DNA of 64,000 bases from Nocardia jiangxiensis NBRC 101359 (GCF_000308615.1 NZ_BAGB01000012.1:186001-250000); one strand, 5' to 3'; counted from the stretch's first letter, positions 34,861 to 44,272 are shown. A program made the numbers and translations. Notes: generated from the letters alone by a model not told the origin.

Positions 34861-35853
34861 TTACAGCTGGTGAGCTGGTTTCCGTGAGTCGCGCTCTCCC
34901 ACGAGCGCCGCGAAGCGTGACGCGCTGATGTTGCCGCCGGAGATGACGAGGCCGATACGCGCACCCGGGAGCTGAACCCGGCCGGACAGGAGTGCGGCGA
35001 CGGCGGCGGCTCCCGTCGGTTCGGCGACGATCTTCATCGTGTCGAAGAGGAACGACATGGCCGTCACCAGTTGATCGTCTGTGACGAGGGTGATTTCGTC
35101 GACCAGCTTCTGGTTGATCGGGAAGGTGAGCTCGCCGGGGATGTCGGCCGCCTGAGCGTCGGCGATGGTGTGCGGAACTGGTATCCGAACCCGATGACCG
35201 GCTGTGAGTGAACGTTTCGTGTCGTCGCCGTCGACCGGTTCGACGCCGATGATGCGAGCATCGGGGCACAGCGCGGTCACGGCGGTGGCGCACCCTGCCA
35301 TCAGCCCGCCTCCGCCGATCGGGGCGAGGAAGGCGTCGAGCGGCCCGGCCTGCTCGACCAGCTCGAGCGCCGCGGTGCCCTGGCCCGCCATGACCGCGGG
35401 GTGGTCGAACGGTGGGATGACGGTCAGCCCGCGTTCGGCTGCCAGGGCTGCACCGATCGCGGTCCGGTCCTCGGTGTAGCGATCATAGGTGACGACTTCG
35501 GCTCCATATCCCTTGGTAGCAGCCAACTTCGAGGCAGGGGCGTCCTCGGGCATCACGATCAGGGCCGAGGTGCCCAGCAGTCCCGCAGCCAGAGCGATCG
35601 CCTGGGCGTGATTCCCCGAAGACCAGGTCGCCACCCCGCGTTCGCGCTGTTCGTATGTCAGCTCGGCGAGCGCGTTGTAGGCCCCCCGGAACTTGAACGC
35701 ACCGATTCGCTGGAAGTTCTCGCACTTCAAGAACACCTCGGCGCCGACGCGCTCGTTCAAGATGCGGGATGTGAGCACCGGAGTCCGGTGCGCGACATCG
35801 GCCAGCCGGTCCGCCGCTCTGATGATGTCGTCGATTGTGATGAGGCTTGCCAC
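34861..35853 (-). CDS. Threonine/serine dehydratase-like PLP enzyme
   Basis: This 330-residue fold-type II PLP enzyme has the lysine Lys54 in GAFKFRGAYNAL, the SSGNHAQAIALAA substrate loop, the PIGGGGLMAG phosphate-binding glycine loop, and a C-terminal ISGGNIS. It lacks the regulatory ACT domain of biosynthetic IlvA, so it resembles catabolic threonine dehydratase, serine racemase or threo-3-hydroxyaspartate ammonia-lyase. The start is GTG. These activities cannot be separated from sequence by eye. Confidence 0.88.
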   Translation of the reverse strand: MASLITIDDIIRAADRLADVAHRTPVLTSRILNERVGAEVFLKCENFQRIGAFKFRGAYNALAELTYEQRERGVATWSSGNHAQAIALAAGLLGTSALIVMPEDAPASKLAATKGYGAEVVTYDRYTEDRTAIGAALAAERGLTVIPPFDHPAVMAGQGTAALELVEQAGPLDAFLAPIGGGGLMAGCATAVTALCPDARIIGVEPVDGDDTKRSLTAGHRVRIPVPHTIADAQAADIPGELTFPINQKLVDEITLVTDDQLVTAMSFLFDTMKIVAEPTGAAAVAALLSGRVQLPGARIGLVISGGNISASRFAALVGERDSRKPAHQL

Positions 35854-36276
35854 CCAGGGGATTCTGCCATCGGAGGGTTCGTCGTTCCGCGTTGTACGAG
35901 ACGGCCCGACTGCCCTGCAGTCTTGCCGCGCGAGGCGGACCGGTCCCGGAACTCCTCGTCGGGTATGAGTGCCTCATCCGATATCGCCTGTGCCGGTGAC
36001 GATCCCGTGCTGTGGTCGCAAGGAGCCCTACGGCCGCAGGAAGCCGGGCGATGGGACGGAAGGCGCACTGTGTCGTGGCGGAGGGTCAGGGTGAGTTCGT
36101 ACCAGCCGGAGGTGCGAGCCTGCACGACGATGCCGTCGGCGTCGGTGGACAGGGTCACTTTCCAGCCGTGCTGCTCTCAGAACGCGAACGGGGCGAGCGC
36201 GACACCTCTTGTCCGGTTGGGATGTTGCCGGTGCGGGTTCGAAGCCGGGACGGCTGGTTGGATCCGCCCGCCATGG
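35854..36276. other. Intergenic region with a possible gene remnant on the minus strand
   Basis: No intact gene is seen in these 423 bases. On the minus strand, about 36176 down to 36010, a frame reads EQHGWKVTLSTDADG then VQARTSGWYELTLTLR and SHRPASC, which resembles the C-terminal part of small actinobacterial lipoproteins. It is preceded by an in-frame stop and then loses resemblance, so I treat it as a possible remnant. Confidence 0.3.
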
Positions 36277-36873
36277 TCACCGCTGCACGGATTTCGGGTG
36301 GAAGGCGGCGAGCAGTCGGTCGACGAGGGAATCGATGTAGTCGGGGGTGAGTGGCCCCATGCCGAACAGGATGCGGATGTAGAGCGGGGCGAGGAGGTGG
36401 TCGAGGATGTCCAGGGCCGCGGGCGGTTTCTCGCCTCGCGTCGCGGCACGGTCGAGCATCTGCTGGATCTGGCGTCGGCGCTCGTCGATGAAGCGGTCGC
36501 GCGCGTCCGCGCCGATCGCACCGCCCTGGGACAGGGCCATGGCCAGGCGTAGCACCGCGAGCCCGTCGGGACCGCTGATGTCGCGGGCCACGCCCGCCGC
36601 GTAGCCGCGTAGATCGCTGTCGAGGCTGCCGGTGTCGGGGATGGGTGAGCTGGTCGTCAGCAAGGTGACCGCGACGTCGCTGGTCAGTGATTCGAGCGAG
36701 CCCCAGCGTCGGTAGATGCTGGAATCGGCCACCCCGGCCCGCGTAGCGACATCGCCGATCGTGAAGTTGCCGTAGCCGTTTTCGGCCACCAGTTCGGTGA
36801 CCGCGTGATGTACTGCCGCGCGGACGCGGGCGCTGCGTCCGCCTGGGCGGCGCACGGTGTTGTCTTCCGCCAC
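36277..36873 (-). CDS. TetR-family transcriptional regulator
   Basis: This 198-residue protein has an N-terminal TetR helix-turn-helix (AVHHAVTELVAENGYGNFTIGDVATRAGVADSSIYRRWGS, about 18-60) and a C-terminal helical ligand domain with PPAALDILDHLLAPLYIRILFG. The start is GTG with AGGA five bases upstream. It is divergent from a DinB-like gene, and two matching operators fill the shared promoter region, so it very likely represses both itself and that gene. Confidence 0.92.
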   Translation of the reverse strand: MAEDNTVRRPGGRSARVRAAVHHAVTELVAENGYGNFTIGDVATRAGVADSSIYRRWGSLESLTSDVAVTLLTTSSPIPDTGSLDSDLRGYAAGVARDISGPDGLAVLRLAMALSQGGAIGADARDRFIDERRRQIQQMLDRAATRGEKPPAALDILDHLLAPLYIRILFGMGPLTPDYIDSLVDRLLAAFHPKSVQR

Positions 36874-36884
36874 ATCCTCACCTT

Positions 36885-36905
36885 AACGCAGTCTGCTCTT
36901 GCGTT
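36885..36905. promoter_or_regulatory. TetR operator, site 1
   Basis: AACGCA-N9-TGCGTT is a perfect 6-bp inverted repeat, 12 bases upstream of the TetR start codon. The same arrangement recurs 48 bases away as site 2. Confidence 0.82.
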
Positions 36906-36932
36906 TGTCAGGCGAGGCGGCGTACAGTCACT

Positions 36933-36953
36933 AACGCAGCCGTTGATTGCGTT
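36933..36953. promoter_or_regulatory. TetR operator, site 2
   Basis: A second AACGCA-N9-TGCGTT with the same arms and spacer length but a different spacer sequence. It lies 18 bases before the ATG of the divergent DinB-like gene, well placed to block it. Confidence 0.82.
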
Positions 36954-36971
36954 TAGCCGAAAGATACCGTC

Positions 36972-37577
36972 ATGAACACCGCGCCCCCCACCCTCATCGA
37001 CCGCATCGATACCGCCCTGGACGCCACCGGCGCCATCGTCGCCGGTGTCACCAGCGCGCACCTCACCCAACCTTCGCTCTGCGCAGGATGGGACATCGGC
37101 TTCGAACTCAACCACCTGGTCGGCGGCCTCCGCATCTTCGCCGCCGAACTCGCCGGGACCGATCCGGGCGGAGAGCATCACGACGACTGGCTCGGCGCCG
37201 ACCATCGCGCGGCTTTCACCGCCGCCGCCGACCTCGACCGCAAAGCCTGGTCGCGCCCCGGCGCCCTGGACGCGACCATCCGGCTCGGCTTCGGCGCGGT
37301 CCCCGCGCCGATGGCTGCACTGATCCACCTCACCGAGATCCTGGTCCACGGCATCGACCTGGCCGTCGTCACCGAACAACCGCACCGCATCGATGAACAA
37401 CAGGCCGAATATCTGCTCACCACGATGCGGTCCATGGACTTCGACACCTTCCGCCGCCCCGGCATGTTCGGGCCCGCGCAACCGGTTCCCCTCGATGTGC
37501 CCGCCCATCGGCAACTACTGGGATTCCTCGGCCGCCAGGGATTTTCGCCATCGCAGAAGACGAGCAGAACAGCCTGA
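36972..37577 (+). CDS. DinB-like / mycothiol-dependent maleylpyruvate isomerase-type protein
   Basis: This 201-residue protein has the four-helix DinB/maleylpyruvate-isomerase N-terminal layout: LIDRIDTALDATGAIVAGV, LCAGWDIGFELNHLVGGL, and ALIHLTEILVHGIDLAVV. In the family the His after the first W-D/N-x-x-x-x-x-x-H segment and the later H-x-x-D region bind a divalent metal. These enzymes transfer or use mycothiol. The divergent TetR gene and its operators suggest induction by a small molecule. Confidence 0.8.
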   Translation: MNTAPPTLIDRIDTALDATGAIVAGVTSAHLTQPSLCAGWDIGFELNHLVGGLRIFAAELAGTDPGGEHHDDWLGADHRAAFTAAADLDRKAWSRPGALDATIRLGFGAVPAPMAALIHLTEILVHGIDLAVVTEQPHRIDEQQAEYLLTTMRSMDFDTFRRPGMFGPAQPVPLDVPAHRQLLGFLGRQGFSPSQKTSRTA

Positions 37578-37672
37578 TCGCGACGCTCGTACCCGACCGT
37601 TGACAGTCGTTGGGCGCCGGTCGTTCTCGCGAACCCGAGTCCGTACCGGCGAGAGGACGGCTCCGGAGTCGA

Positions 37673-38041
37673 TCAGTAGCGGTATATCGCTACATAGGCG
37701 TTGGTGGCGGTTCCGACGCTGGTGGGCCCCAAGCAGGAGGCCGTGCCCTGACCGGACGGAGCGAAGGAACCGCCCCACGAACCCTGGTACGGGCCGATGG
37801 CCATGAGCGGAAAGGCGTTCGGTACGCCGTGCAGTCCGACGCACTCGACGACCAGGGTGTACTCCCTACCGGCAGGTGTTCCGGTGTCGTGGCATGCTGC
37901 GGTCGCACCGAACAGGTCCCGCGTGACGACGCAGTCCTGCGGTGCCGCCTGAGCTGTGCCGGAGCCGATCATCGCGGCGAAACCCAGCACCGAGACGGCG
38001 CCGATCGCGACTCGCGTGGCTGTGATTGTCGTTCTTCTCAT
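37673..38041 (-). CDS. Small secreted protein of unknown function
   Basis: The 122-residue product has a clear Sec signal peptide: a basic start MRRTTITATR, a hydrophobic core VAIGAVSVLGFAAMIGSGT and an AQA-A cleavage site near residue 32. The mature part has four Cys (CVV, ACHD, VECV, SCLG), enough for two disulfides, and ends AYVAIYRY. GGGAGG lies seven bases before the ATG. No family was recognised. Confidence 0.8.
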   Translation of the reverse strand: MRRTTITATRVAIGAVSVLGFAAMIGSGTAQAAPQDCVVTRDLFGATAACHDTGTPAGREYTLVVECVGLHGVPNAFPLMAIGPYQGSWGGSFAPSGQGTASCLGPTSVGTATNAYVAIYRY

Positions 38042-38061
38042 TCGAGTCCTCCCGACGAGTT

Positions 38062-38076
38062 AGCCGATTATCGGCT
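38062..38076. promoter_or_regulatory. Short dyad upstream of the secreted-protein gene
   Basis: AGCCGAT-T-ATCGGCT is a perfect 7-bp dyad around one base, 21 bases before the start codon of the minus-strand gene, where an operator or a leader hairpin would act. Confidence 0.4.
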
Positions 38077-38178
38077 CCGGATACCTGGTCGTTACGGCCG
38101 CTCGGACCTCCCACCTGCTCGAACGTGTCCTGCGCGGGGCACTCGGTGTTCGCGCGATACCGGCGGATGGCTCGCCAC

Positions 38179-39174
38179 TCACCGAGCGGCGAGGATGCGA
38201 CGCATCACCAAGGCGAGTTGGGCGCGCTGTTTTCCACGCTGGCTCAACACATTCCAGCCCAAGACCCGATCGGCTCGGGCAGCGCGCTCCTGCACCGTGG
38301 AGTGGTGCAGATGCAGGACGCTCGCGGCGTCTCGCACGCTGTTGGTGGTGCTGATCGCGTGCAGGGTCTCCAACATCCACGCGGTGGTGGCGGCCGCGTC
38401 CTCCAGCGCCATGACATCCGCCGGTGGCGTCTCGTCCGGACGGATACTCGCGGCGAGGACGAGCAGGGTGCCGGTTTCCTCGGCGAGGACCACGCGATCG
38501 CCCGGATCCTGTTGTGTGCCTTCGGCTGTCAGCCTGCGCGCCGAGCGGGCCTGCCGCCACGACGCCGCGGCTGCTCGCGCGGGCACGATCGGACCGATAC
38601 CCGCACGTCCGGCGCCGATCGCGGTGCGGGCATCGTCGATCGACGACGCGAGCAACGGAGTGTCGTCGGCCGTGGCCACGACGCACAGCGGAGTCGTGGC
38701 GGTCAGCCCGAGTCCGCGCAGGGCGGCGTCGCGGGCCGCGTCGTCCGGATCGTCGGCCAGTAGCGCCTGTATCCATCCTGCCCGGCGCTGCTCGGGGGTG
38801 TCCGAGGTGCGGCCGAGCATGGTCGCCGCGGCCAGCAGCGCCCGTTCGAGGACGAGTGCGTCGAATCCGCCCTCGACGGGTTCGGCACGCTCCAGCCACA
38901 TTTCGAGCGAACCATCGCCCGCGGCGACCCGCGGCCATGTGTGCGCGGCCTCGGGTTCCGGCGCCGTGAACGTCCCATCGGGAAGAACCCGCCAACTGTT
39001 GCCGTGCGTTCGATCGACGAAGCCCGCCGGGCACCCGGAAAGTATTGCGGCGCCGCGCAATACCGAACGAGAACCGGCGCGGTGCTCGACGAGCCGATCG
39101 AAATAGGCGACCACGTGCAGCGCGTTCGCCGCTTCCGGAGCGAGTGCCGAGAGGCGGATGGTGAGCTCTCGCAT
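38179..39174 (-). CDS. PucR-type helix-turn-helix regulator
   Basis: The 331-residue protein ends with a PucR/CdaR-type helix-turn-helix (LETLHAISTTNSVRDAASVLHLHHSTVQERAARADRVLGW). The middle (about 150-260) resembles the GGDEF-like ligand region of that family. The N-terminus is unrelated to known sensor domains by eye. It starts 18 bases after the hydrolase gene on the same strand and is probably cotranscribed with it. Confidence 0.8.
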   Translation of the reverse strand: MRELTIRLSALAPEAANALHVVAYFDRLVEHRAGSRSVLRGAAILSGCPAGFVDRTHGNSWRVLPDGTFTAPEPEAAHTWPRVAAGDGSLEMWLERAEPVEGGFDALVLERALLAAATMLGRTSDTPEQRRAGWIQALLADDPDDAARDAALRGLGLTATTPLCVVATADDTPLLASSIDDARTAIGAGRAGIGPIVPARAAAASWRQARSARRLTAEGTQQDPGDRVVLAEETGTLLVLAASIRPDETPPADVMALEDAAATTAWMLETLHAISTTNSVRDAASVLHLHHSTVQERAARADRVLGWNVLSQRGKQRAQLALVMRRILAAR

Positions 39175-39192
39175 CGTCTTTCCTCTGTTCGG

Positions 39193-40194
39193 TCAGGAGT
39201 TCATGATCCTGCGCAGCCACCGAATCCGGGCGTCCTTGGTGTCCTGGGAGACCGTCGCCTGCGGAGCCAGGCCGTCGTATCCGTGGAAACCTCCGGCGAA
39301 AACGTGCAGTTCCGCCTGGCCTCCCGCGCGCCAGATATTGCCGGCGTAGGCGACCGCCTCGTCCCGGAACGTCTCCGCCGAGCCTACATCGATCAATGTC
39401 GGTGGCAGACCGGACAAGTCGGTTGCGCGCGCGGGAGCAGCGTAGGGCGAGACGTCGGGGCCGCCGCGAGACTCGCCCAGCAGCGCGGACCAGCCGATCT
39501 CGTTCGTGTGGCGGTGCCAGACGCCGCGCCCTTCGCCCTGGATCGCCGAGGGAGTGTCGTTGCGGTCGTCGAGCATCGGGCACATCAGGACCTGCGCCGC
39601 GATCGCCGGACCTTGCCGGTCCCGGGCCAGCAGCGCAGTCGCCGCGGCCAGGCCGCCGCCCGCGCTTTCCCCCGCGATGACGATTCGCGCCGGGTCGATA
39701 CCGAGTTCCGCGGCGTGATCGGCAACCCAGGTCAGCCCGGTGTAGCAGTCCTCCACCGGCCCGGGGTGCGGCGTATCCGGAGCGAGCCGGTAATCGACCG
39801 AGATCAGGGTCGCGTCGAATTCGACCATCCAGTCCAGCATTTCGTCACTGATCATGCGGTTGCTGCCGAGGATCATGCCGCCGCCGTGCGTGTGGTAGAA
39901 CGCCGCCGTCGGCGCCTGGGCTCGCACCGGGCGGCAGATGATCAGGGAGATCTGCGCTCCGGGCGCCCCGGGAATGAAAACCTCCTCGACGTGCAGGGCG
40001 CCCTCGCGGCTGAGGTCCTCGTTCGAGCGATCCACCAGGAGATCGCCGGCCCTGGCCCGGATCTGCGGGATGGATTCCACGCTGGTGAAGGTCGGCATGT
40101 GTGGCAGGATCACCTCCAGCGCCGCAGCGAGTTCCGGGTCGAACGGTACGGGCGGTCCGATCGGTGATGGGGTCGCGACGTCGCTGTCGGTCAT
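39193..40194 (-). CDS. Alpha/beta hydrolase of the hormone-sensitive lipase family
   Basis: The 333-residue enzyme has the HSL-family oxyanion motif HGGGMILG, the nucleophile elbow GESAGGG, and a C-terminal His in AGGFHGYD. These make an esterase or lipase on small acyl esters likely. It lacks a signal peptide, so it is cytosolic. The PucR-type regulator follows it in the same direction, and an esterase plus its regulator is a common catabolic arrangement. Confidence 0.9.
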   Translation of the reverse strand: MTDSDVATPSPIGPPVPFDPELAAALEVILPHMPTFTSVESIPQIRARAGDLLVDRSNEDLSREGALHVEEVFIPGAPGAQISLIICRPVRAQAPTAAFYHTHGGGMILGSNRMISDEMLDWMVEFDATLISVDYRLAPDTPHPGPVEDCYTGLTWVADHAAELGIDPARIVIAGESAGGGLAAATALLARDRQGPAIAAQVLMCPMLDDRNDTPSAIQGEGRGVWHRHTNEIGWSALLGESRGGPDVSPYAAPARATDLSGLPPTLIDVGSAETFRDEAVAYAGNIWRAGGQAELHVFAGGFHGYDGLAPQATVSQDTKDARIRWLRRIMNS

Positions 40195-40271
40195 GGTTCC
40201 TCCTGCTGAAAGCTGCTCGGCCCAGTCTGGCCGGAGGTCGTCACGAGCGGAACAGCCAAGCGACGGGAAAA

Positions 40272-40343
40272 ACCCGCCATTCGGCGGGTGCTGCGGCGCC
40301 CGAACCGATTCGCGCCCGCCTCGATGCCGAGGCGGGCGCGAAT
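40272..40343. terminator. Two hairpins downstream of the EspI-like gene
   Basis: ACCCGCC-ATTC-GGCGGGT (40272-40289) and a perfect 16-bp stem starting ATTCGCGCCCGCC over the four-base loop ATGC (40308-40343) lie 29 or more bases past the EspI-like stop on the minus strand. Confidence 0.8.
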
Positions 40344-40371
40344 TCCGTTGGTGTGGTTCGTTTTCGAACGG

Positions 40372-42762
40372 TCAGTAGCTGAATCTGTGGTGTTCGGTGG
40401 CAAAGTCGTCGGCGACGGTCGCGGCGAGTTCGACCAGGGCCCGCTTGGTGGTCTTGTGCAGGCGGGCCAGTTCGATTTCGGCGCCCTCGGACAGGTGGGC
40501 GTCGTACGGGATGATGTGGACGGCGCGGCAGCGGGACAGGAAGTATTCGCGCAGTTGCTGGATGCCGACGTTGGGGGAGCCGGGGCGGGGGAGGTTGATC
40601 ACCACGACGGCGTTGCGGACCAGGTGGTCGTGGCCGTGCAGGGACAGCCAGTCCAGGGTGGCCGCGGCGCTGCGGGCGCCGTCGATCGCCGAGGACGAGA
40701 TCAGCACCAGCGAGTGCGCCAACTCCAGCACACCGGCCATCGCCGAATGCATCAGACCGGTGCCGCAGTCGGTGAGGATGATGTTGTAGAACCGCTGCAG
40801 GATGCGTGCGACCTTGCGGTACTCGTCCTCGCTGAAGGATTCCGAGGCAGCCGGATCCCGTTCGCTGGCAAGCACTTCCAGTCGGCTGGTGCCCTGGGAG
40901 GTGTGCCGGCGGACGTCGGAGTAGGAGTTGATCGACGGGTCCAGCAGCAGATCGCGCACCGTGGAGCGGGTCTGCAACTGCACGCGCTGGGACAGCGTGC
41001 CGAAGTCCGGGTTGGCGTCCACCGCGATGACGCGGTCGCCGCGAATGGAGGAGAAGATCGAGCCGATGCCCATCGTCGTGGTCGTCTTGCCGACGCCGCC
41101 CTTGAGGGAGAGCACCGCGATCCGGTAGTCACCGCGGACCGGCTGGCGGATGCGGGCCACCAACTCCTGCAGCCGCCGCTCCTCGGCCGACATGCCGGGA
41201 TTGATCGCGCCGCCGGAGATGTGGTGCACGGTGCGCCGCCATCCGGTGCCGGGAGCCTTCTTGGCCCTGCGCACCGGGACGTTGTCCAGCGAAGGCTGCT
41301 GCCCCGGCGGGTACTGCTGCTGCTGATACTGCGGCGGTTGCTGCTGGTACCGACCCTGCTGGTACTGCTGTGGATAACCCTGACCGCCCTGCCGCGGCGC
41401 CGGGGCGTTCCACTGGTTGCCCTGCATCGGCGGTTGCGCCGGAGCCCCGAAACGCGGATCGGACTGGGCCGGTCCCGGAGCTTGCGGCGAGTACTGCTCG
41501 TTCTGCGGCGCGATCGGCGGCTGCTGCGCCGCGAAGTTCGGCGCATCGGGCGGCGGAACCTGCCGGTAGTCGCCGGAAGGCGGGCGATCCCCGGAAAATC
41601 CCTGTGCGGCAGGCGGATACGGAGCCTGGGGATGCTGCTCGTCCGGGCGTCCCGCGACCACGGTTCGATCGGACTCCGGACCCGGGTGGGTCGGCGCGGG
41701 CGCATCGTATGCCTGATGCCGCCCACTGTTGGGGTCGATGCCCCGCTCGGGTGCGGCCGGAGGCTGCGCGAGCGCCTCGGGCGCGGGCGTATTCGGTTGC
41801 GGGGCAGGGGAATCGGGCAGCCGCTGCGGCGCCTCGGCATCCGGGCCCGGAGCGCCGGTATCCTCATGCGGCGCGGGCGAATCCAGCCCGGTCACCCACG
41901 CGGGCGCACTGGAATCATCGGCAGCCGGTTGTCCCTCGTGCTGCCCCGGGGGTTCGGGCAGCGGCGGCCGCTGCGGCGTCTGCTGCGGGGGAGGCGGCAG
42001 ATCCGGCCGACCGCCGACCCGCACGGTCATATCACCGGCGTCACCGGACTCCGGCGTCGCGGGAGTCGAATACGCCTGCGGTGCATCGGGAATCGGCGGG
42101 CGGTTCGGGGACGGCCCGTCCGGCTGCGCCGGAGGAACCTGCGGCATCGGACCGGACTGTGGCGGCGGAAGCTGTTGCGGCGGCATCGGGCCGGGAGGCT
42201 GCGGCTGATCCTGTTGCGGCTGAACGAATTCGCCCTGCGGCATCGGCCCGGGACCGCGCTGATCGGGACCGGGGAAACCCTGGCCCGTCTGCTGCGGGCC
42301 GGTATTCGGCCGGGGACCGGGTTCGAAGCCGTTGTCGGGCTTCGGGAATCCGCCCATGGACTGCGGATTCGCCGGCTGGTGGAATTCCCCGTTGGGGCGC
42401 TGGGCGTTCGGCGAGAACTGACGCGGATCGGCCGGTGCCGCGGTCTCGTTCGGACGCACACCCTGGGACTGTGCGCTCTGCTGCGGTTCGCCCCATGTCT
42501 GCGACTCGGACTGTGGCTCACCCCACGGCCGCTGCTCGGGCGCATCGTCGGATTTGGATTTACCCTTTTTCTTGTTGCGGCCCTTGAGTCCGGGGTCGGG
42601 ACGCTCGCTTTCGGCCTTGCGGCCGAATCGAGGACGCTTGGACGGCTTCTCCGAGATCAGATCCCGCTGCGGCAGGTTCTGCACGGGGGCTTCGTAGCCG
42701 GACTCCGCGCCTTCGCTCTCGGACAGCCACGGTGGCAGCATCGGGAGTTCGTTGTTACTCAC
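40372..42762 (-). CDS. EspI-like Pro-rich ParA/MinD-type ATPase
   Basis: The 796-residue protein has a basic patch near residues 40-70, then about 450 residues rich in Pro, Gln and Gly. A soluble ParA/MinD-type ATPase domain follows: deviant P-loop SLKGGVGKTTTT near 557, VIAVDANPDFGTLS, and ILTDCGTGLMHSAMAG. This is the layout of EspI of ESX-1, which regulates secretion in response to cellular ATP in mycobacteria. Here it lies 11 kb past eccC and 15 kb before the second ESX locus, next to an MFS gene. Its ESX link is by architecture, not position. Confidence 0.8.
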   Translation of the reverse strand: MSNNELPMLPPWLSESEGAESGYEAPVQNLPQRDLISEKPSKRPRFGRKAESERPDPGLKGRNKKKGKSKSDDAPEQRPWGEPQSESQTWGEPQQSAQSQGVRPNETAAPADPRQFSPNAQRPNGEFHQPANPQSMGGFPKPDNGFEPGPRPNTGPQQTGQGFPGPDQRGPGPMPQGEFVQPQQDQPQPPGPMPPQQLPPPQSGPMPQVPPAQPDGPSPNRPPIPDAPQAYSTPATPESGDAGDMTVRVGGRPDLPPPPQQTPQRPPLPEPPGQHEGQPAADDSSAPAWVTGLDSPAPHEDTGAPGPDAEAPQRLPDSPAPQPNTPAPEALAQPPAAPERGIDPNSGRHQAYDAPAPTHPGPESDRTVVAGRPDEQHPQAPYPPAAQGFSGDRPPSGDYRQVPPPDAPNFAAQQPPIAPQNEQYSPQAPGPAQSDPRFGAPAQPPMQGNQWNAPAPRQGGQGYPQQYQQGRYQQQPPQYQQQQYPPGQQPSLDNVPVRRAKKAPGTGWRRTVHHISGGAINPGMSAEERRLQELVARIRQPVRGDYRIAVLSLKGGVGKTTTTMGIGSIFSSIRGDRVIAVDANPDFGTLSQRVQLQTRSTVRDLLLDPSINSYSDVRRHTSQGTSRLEVLASERDPAASESFSEDEYRKVARILQRFYNIILTDCGTGLMHSAMAGVLELAHSLVLISSSAIDGARSAAATLDWLSLHGHDHLVRNAVVVINLPRPGSPNVGIQQLREYFLSRCRAVHIIPYDAHLSEGAEIELARLHKTTKRALVELAATVADDFATEHHRFSY

Positions 42763-43021
42763 AGCGCCACCTCGTCGGTGCTCGCCATGGCTGCGTGCGC
42801 TGCGTCGCCGACGTAGTCGCTGCGCTCGCTCACTGGTGTCCCCCTGGGATCTGCTCGGCCGATTACCTGGACAGTCCGCAGTTTACGCGAGCGCACCCGA
42901 TGGCGAGTGATCCGCTGCTCCATCGAGCAGGGCAGGTGCGGGACCTGTGTGCGGTGTAGTCTCGGCCGGGCTCGGCGGGCGCTGTCGCCGAGGGATGTAC
43001 GAGTTCAGGAGCAGGGGCGCG

Positions 43022-44272
43022 ATGGCACAATCGGTCGATCACGAGGACGCCGGTCGCCTCGACGAACTACCGGTCCGGCCCATCCATCGCAGGCTCGTCG
43101 CACTGGTCGGCATGGGGCTGTTCTTCGATCTGTACGAACTGTTCCTGGCCGGGACGATCACCGGCGTCTTCAAAGAGCAGTTGCATCTGTCGACCTATCA
43201 GCTCAGCGGCATCCTGGCTTCGGCGTTCGTCGGCCAGTTCCTCGGCGCGCTGGTGCTGGGCCGGTTGTCGGACCTGTTCGGCCGCCGCCGGATGTTCATG
43301 ATCAACATCGGCCTCTACGCGGGATTCACCCTGCTGGGCGCGTTCAGCCCGAACGTGTGGTTCCTGATGGTGACCCGAATGCTGGCCGGTCTGGGCATCG
43401 GCGCGGAGATGACCCTTGCGGACACCTATCTGTCCGAGGTGATGCCGCCGCAGGTACGCGGGCGGATGATCTCCATCGCCTACACGATCGGTTTCTGCGC
43501 CGTCCCCACGGTGGGATTCCTGGCGCGCTGGCTGGTTCCGCTCAAACCGCTGGGCCTGGACGGCTGGCGCTGGCTGTTCGTGATCGGCGGACTGGGCGCT
43601 GCGCTGGTGTTCTTCGCGCGCCGGTTCATGCCGGAATCGCCGCGCTGGGAACAACATCGAGATCGCACGGCCGAACGCACGCGCTTCGCCGAGATTCTCG
43701 CCGCGCCGCTGCGCGCCCGCACCCTGCTGTTCTCCGCGGCGATGATCCTGCAGGTCTTCGGCTACTACGGCTTCGGCACGCTGGCCGTTCTGGTGTTGCA
43801 GCACAAGGGTTTCACGGTGGTCAACTCGCTGGGGTACCTGGCGATCACCTATCTGGGCTACCCGATCGGCTCGCTGCTGGCGGTTCCGCTGATCGAGCGG
43901 ATGGAACGCAAATATCTGGTGCTGGTCTCCACCGCCGCGATGGCGATCTTCGGCCTGATCTTCGGATTCGCGGTGAGCATCCCGCTGATCCTGATCTCGG
44001 GCGGGCTGTTCACCCTGGCGAGCAACGTGTTCTCCGACGCGATCCACACCTATCTGCCCGAATCGTTCCCCACCGCCGTCCGCGGCACCGCCTCGGGCAC
44101 CACGTACTCGCTGTCCAAACTCAGCACCGCGATCCAGCCGTTCCTGCTGTTGCCACTGCTGGACAGTCACGGCCCGGGGTTGGTCTTCACCATCATCACC
44201 GGGGCCCTGCTGATCATGTTCGCCCTGATCAGCGTCTGGGGACCGCGCACCGGTCGAGGTCCGCTGGTCTGA
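43022..44272 (+). CDS. Major facilitator superfamily transporter (sugar/organic acid type)
   Basis: ATG 43022, after AGGAG, gives 416 residues with twelve hydrophobic spans. The MFS loop motif between helices 2 and 3 reads GRLSDLFGRRRMF, and another family motif appears as PESPRWEQHRDR after helix 6. The pattern is of the sugar/aromatic-acid transporter group (NiaP-like). It is transcribed away from the EspI-like gene. Substrate unknown. Confidence 0.88.
   Translation: MAQSVDHEDAGRLDELPVRPIHRRLVALVGMGLFFDLYELFLAGTITGVFKEQLHLSTYQLSGILASAFVGQFLGALVLGRLSDLFGRRRMFMINIGLYAGFTLLGAFSPNVWFLMVTRMLAGLGIGAEMTLADTYLSEVMPPQVRGRMISIAYTIGFCAVPTVGFLARWLVPLKPLGLDGWRWLFVIGGLGAALVFFARRFMPESPRWEQHRDRTAERTRFAEILAAPLRARTLLFSAAMILQVFGYYGFGTLAVLVLQHKGFTVVNSLGYLAITYLGYPIGSLLAVPLIERMERKYLVLVSTAAMAIFGLIFGFAVSIPLILISGGLFTLASNVFSDAIHTYLPESFPTAVRGTASGTTYSLSKLSTAIQPFLLLPLLDSHGPGLVFTIITGALLIMFALISVWGPRTGRGPLV

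Noticed and set aside
35757..36158. 133-codon minus-strand frame upstream of the dehydratase
   Set aside because: The first 50 residues resemble a lipoprotein tail, but the frame has an in-frame stop just upstream, overlaps the dehydratase start and loses resemblance; listed only as a possible remnant.
38060..39583. 507-codon minus-strand frame overlapping the PucR and hydrolase genes
   Set aside because: Arg/Gly-rich shadow frame; the two overlapped genes have clear catalytic and helix-turn-helix motifs.
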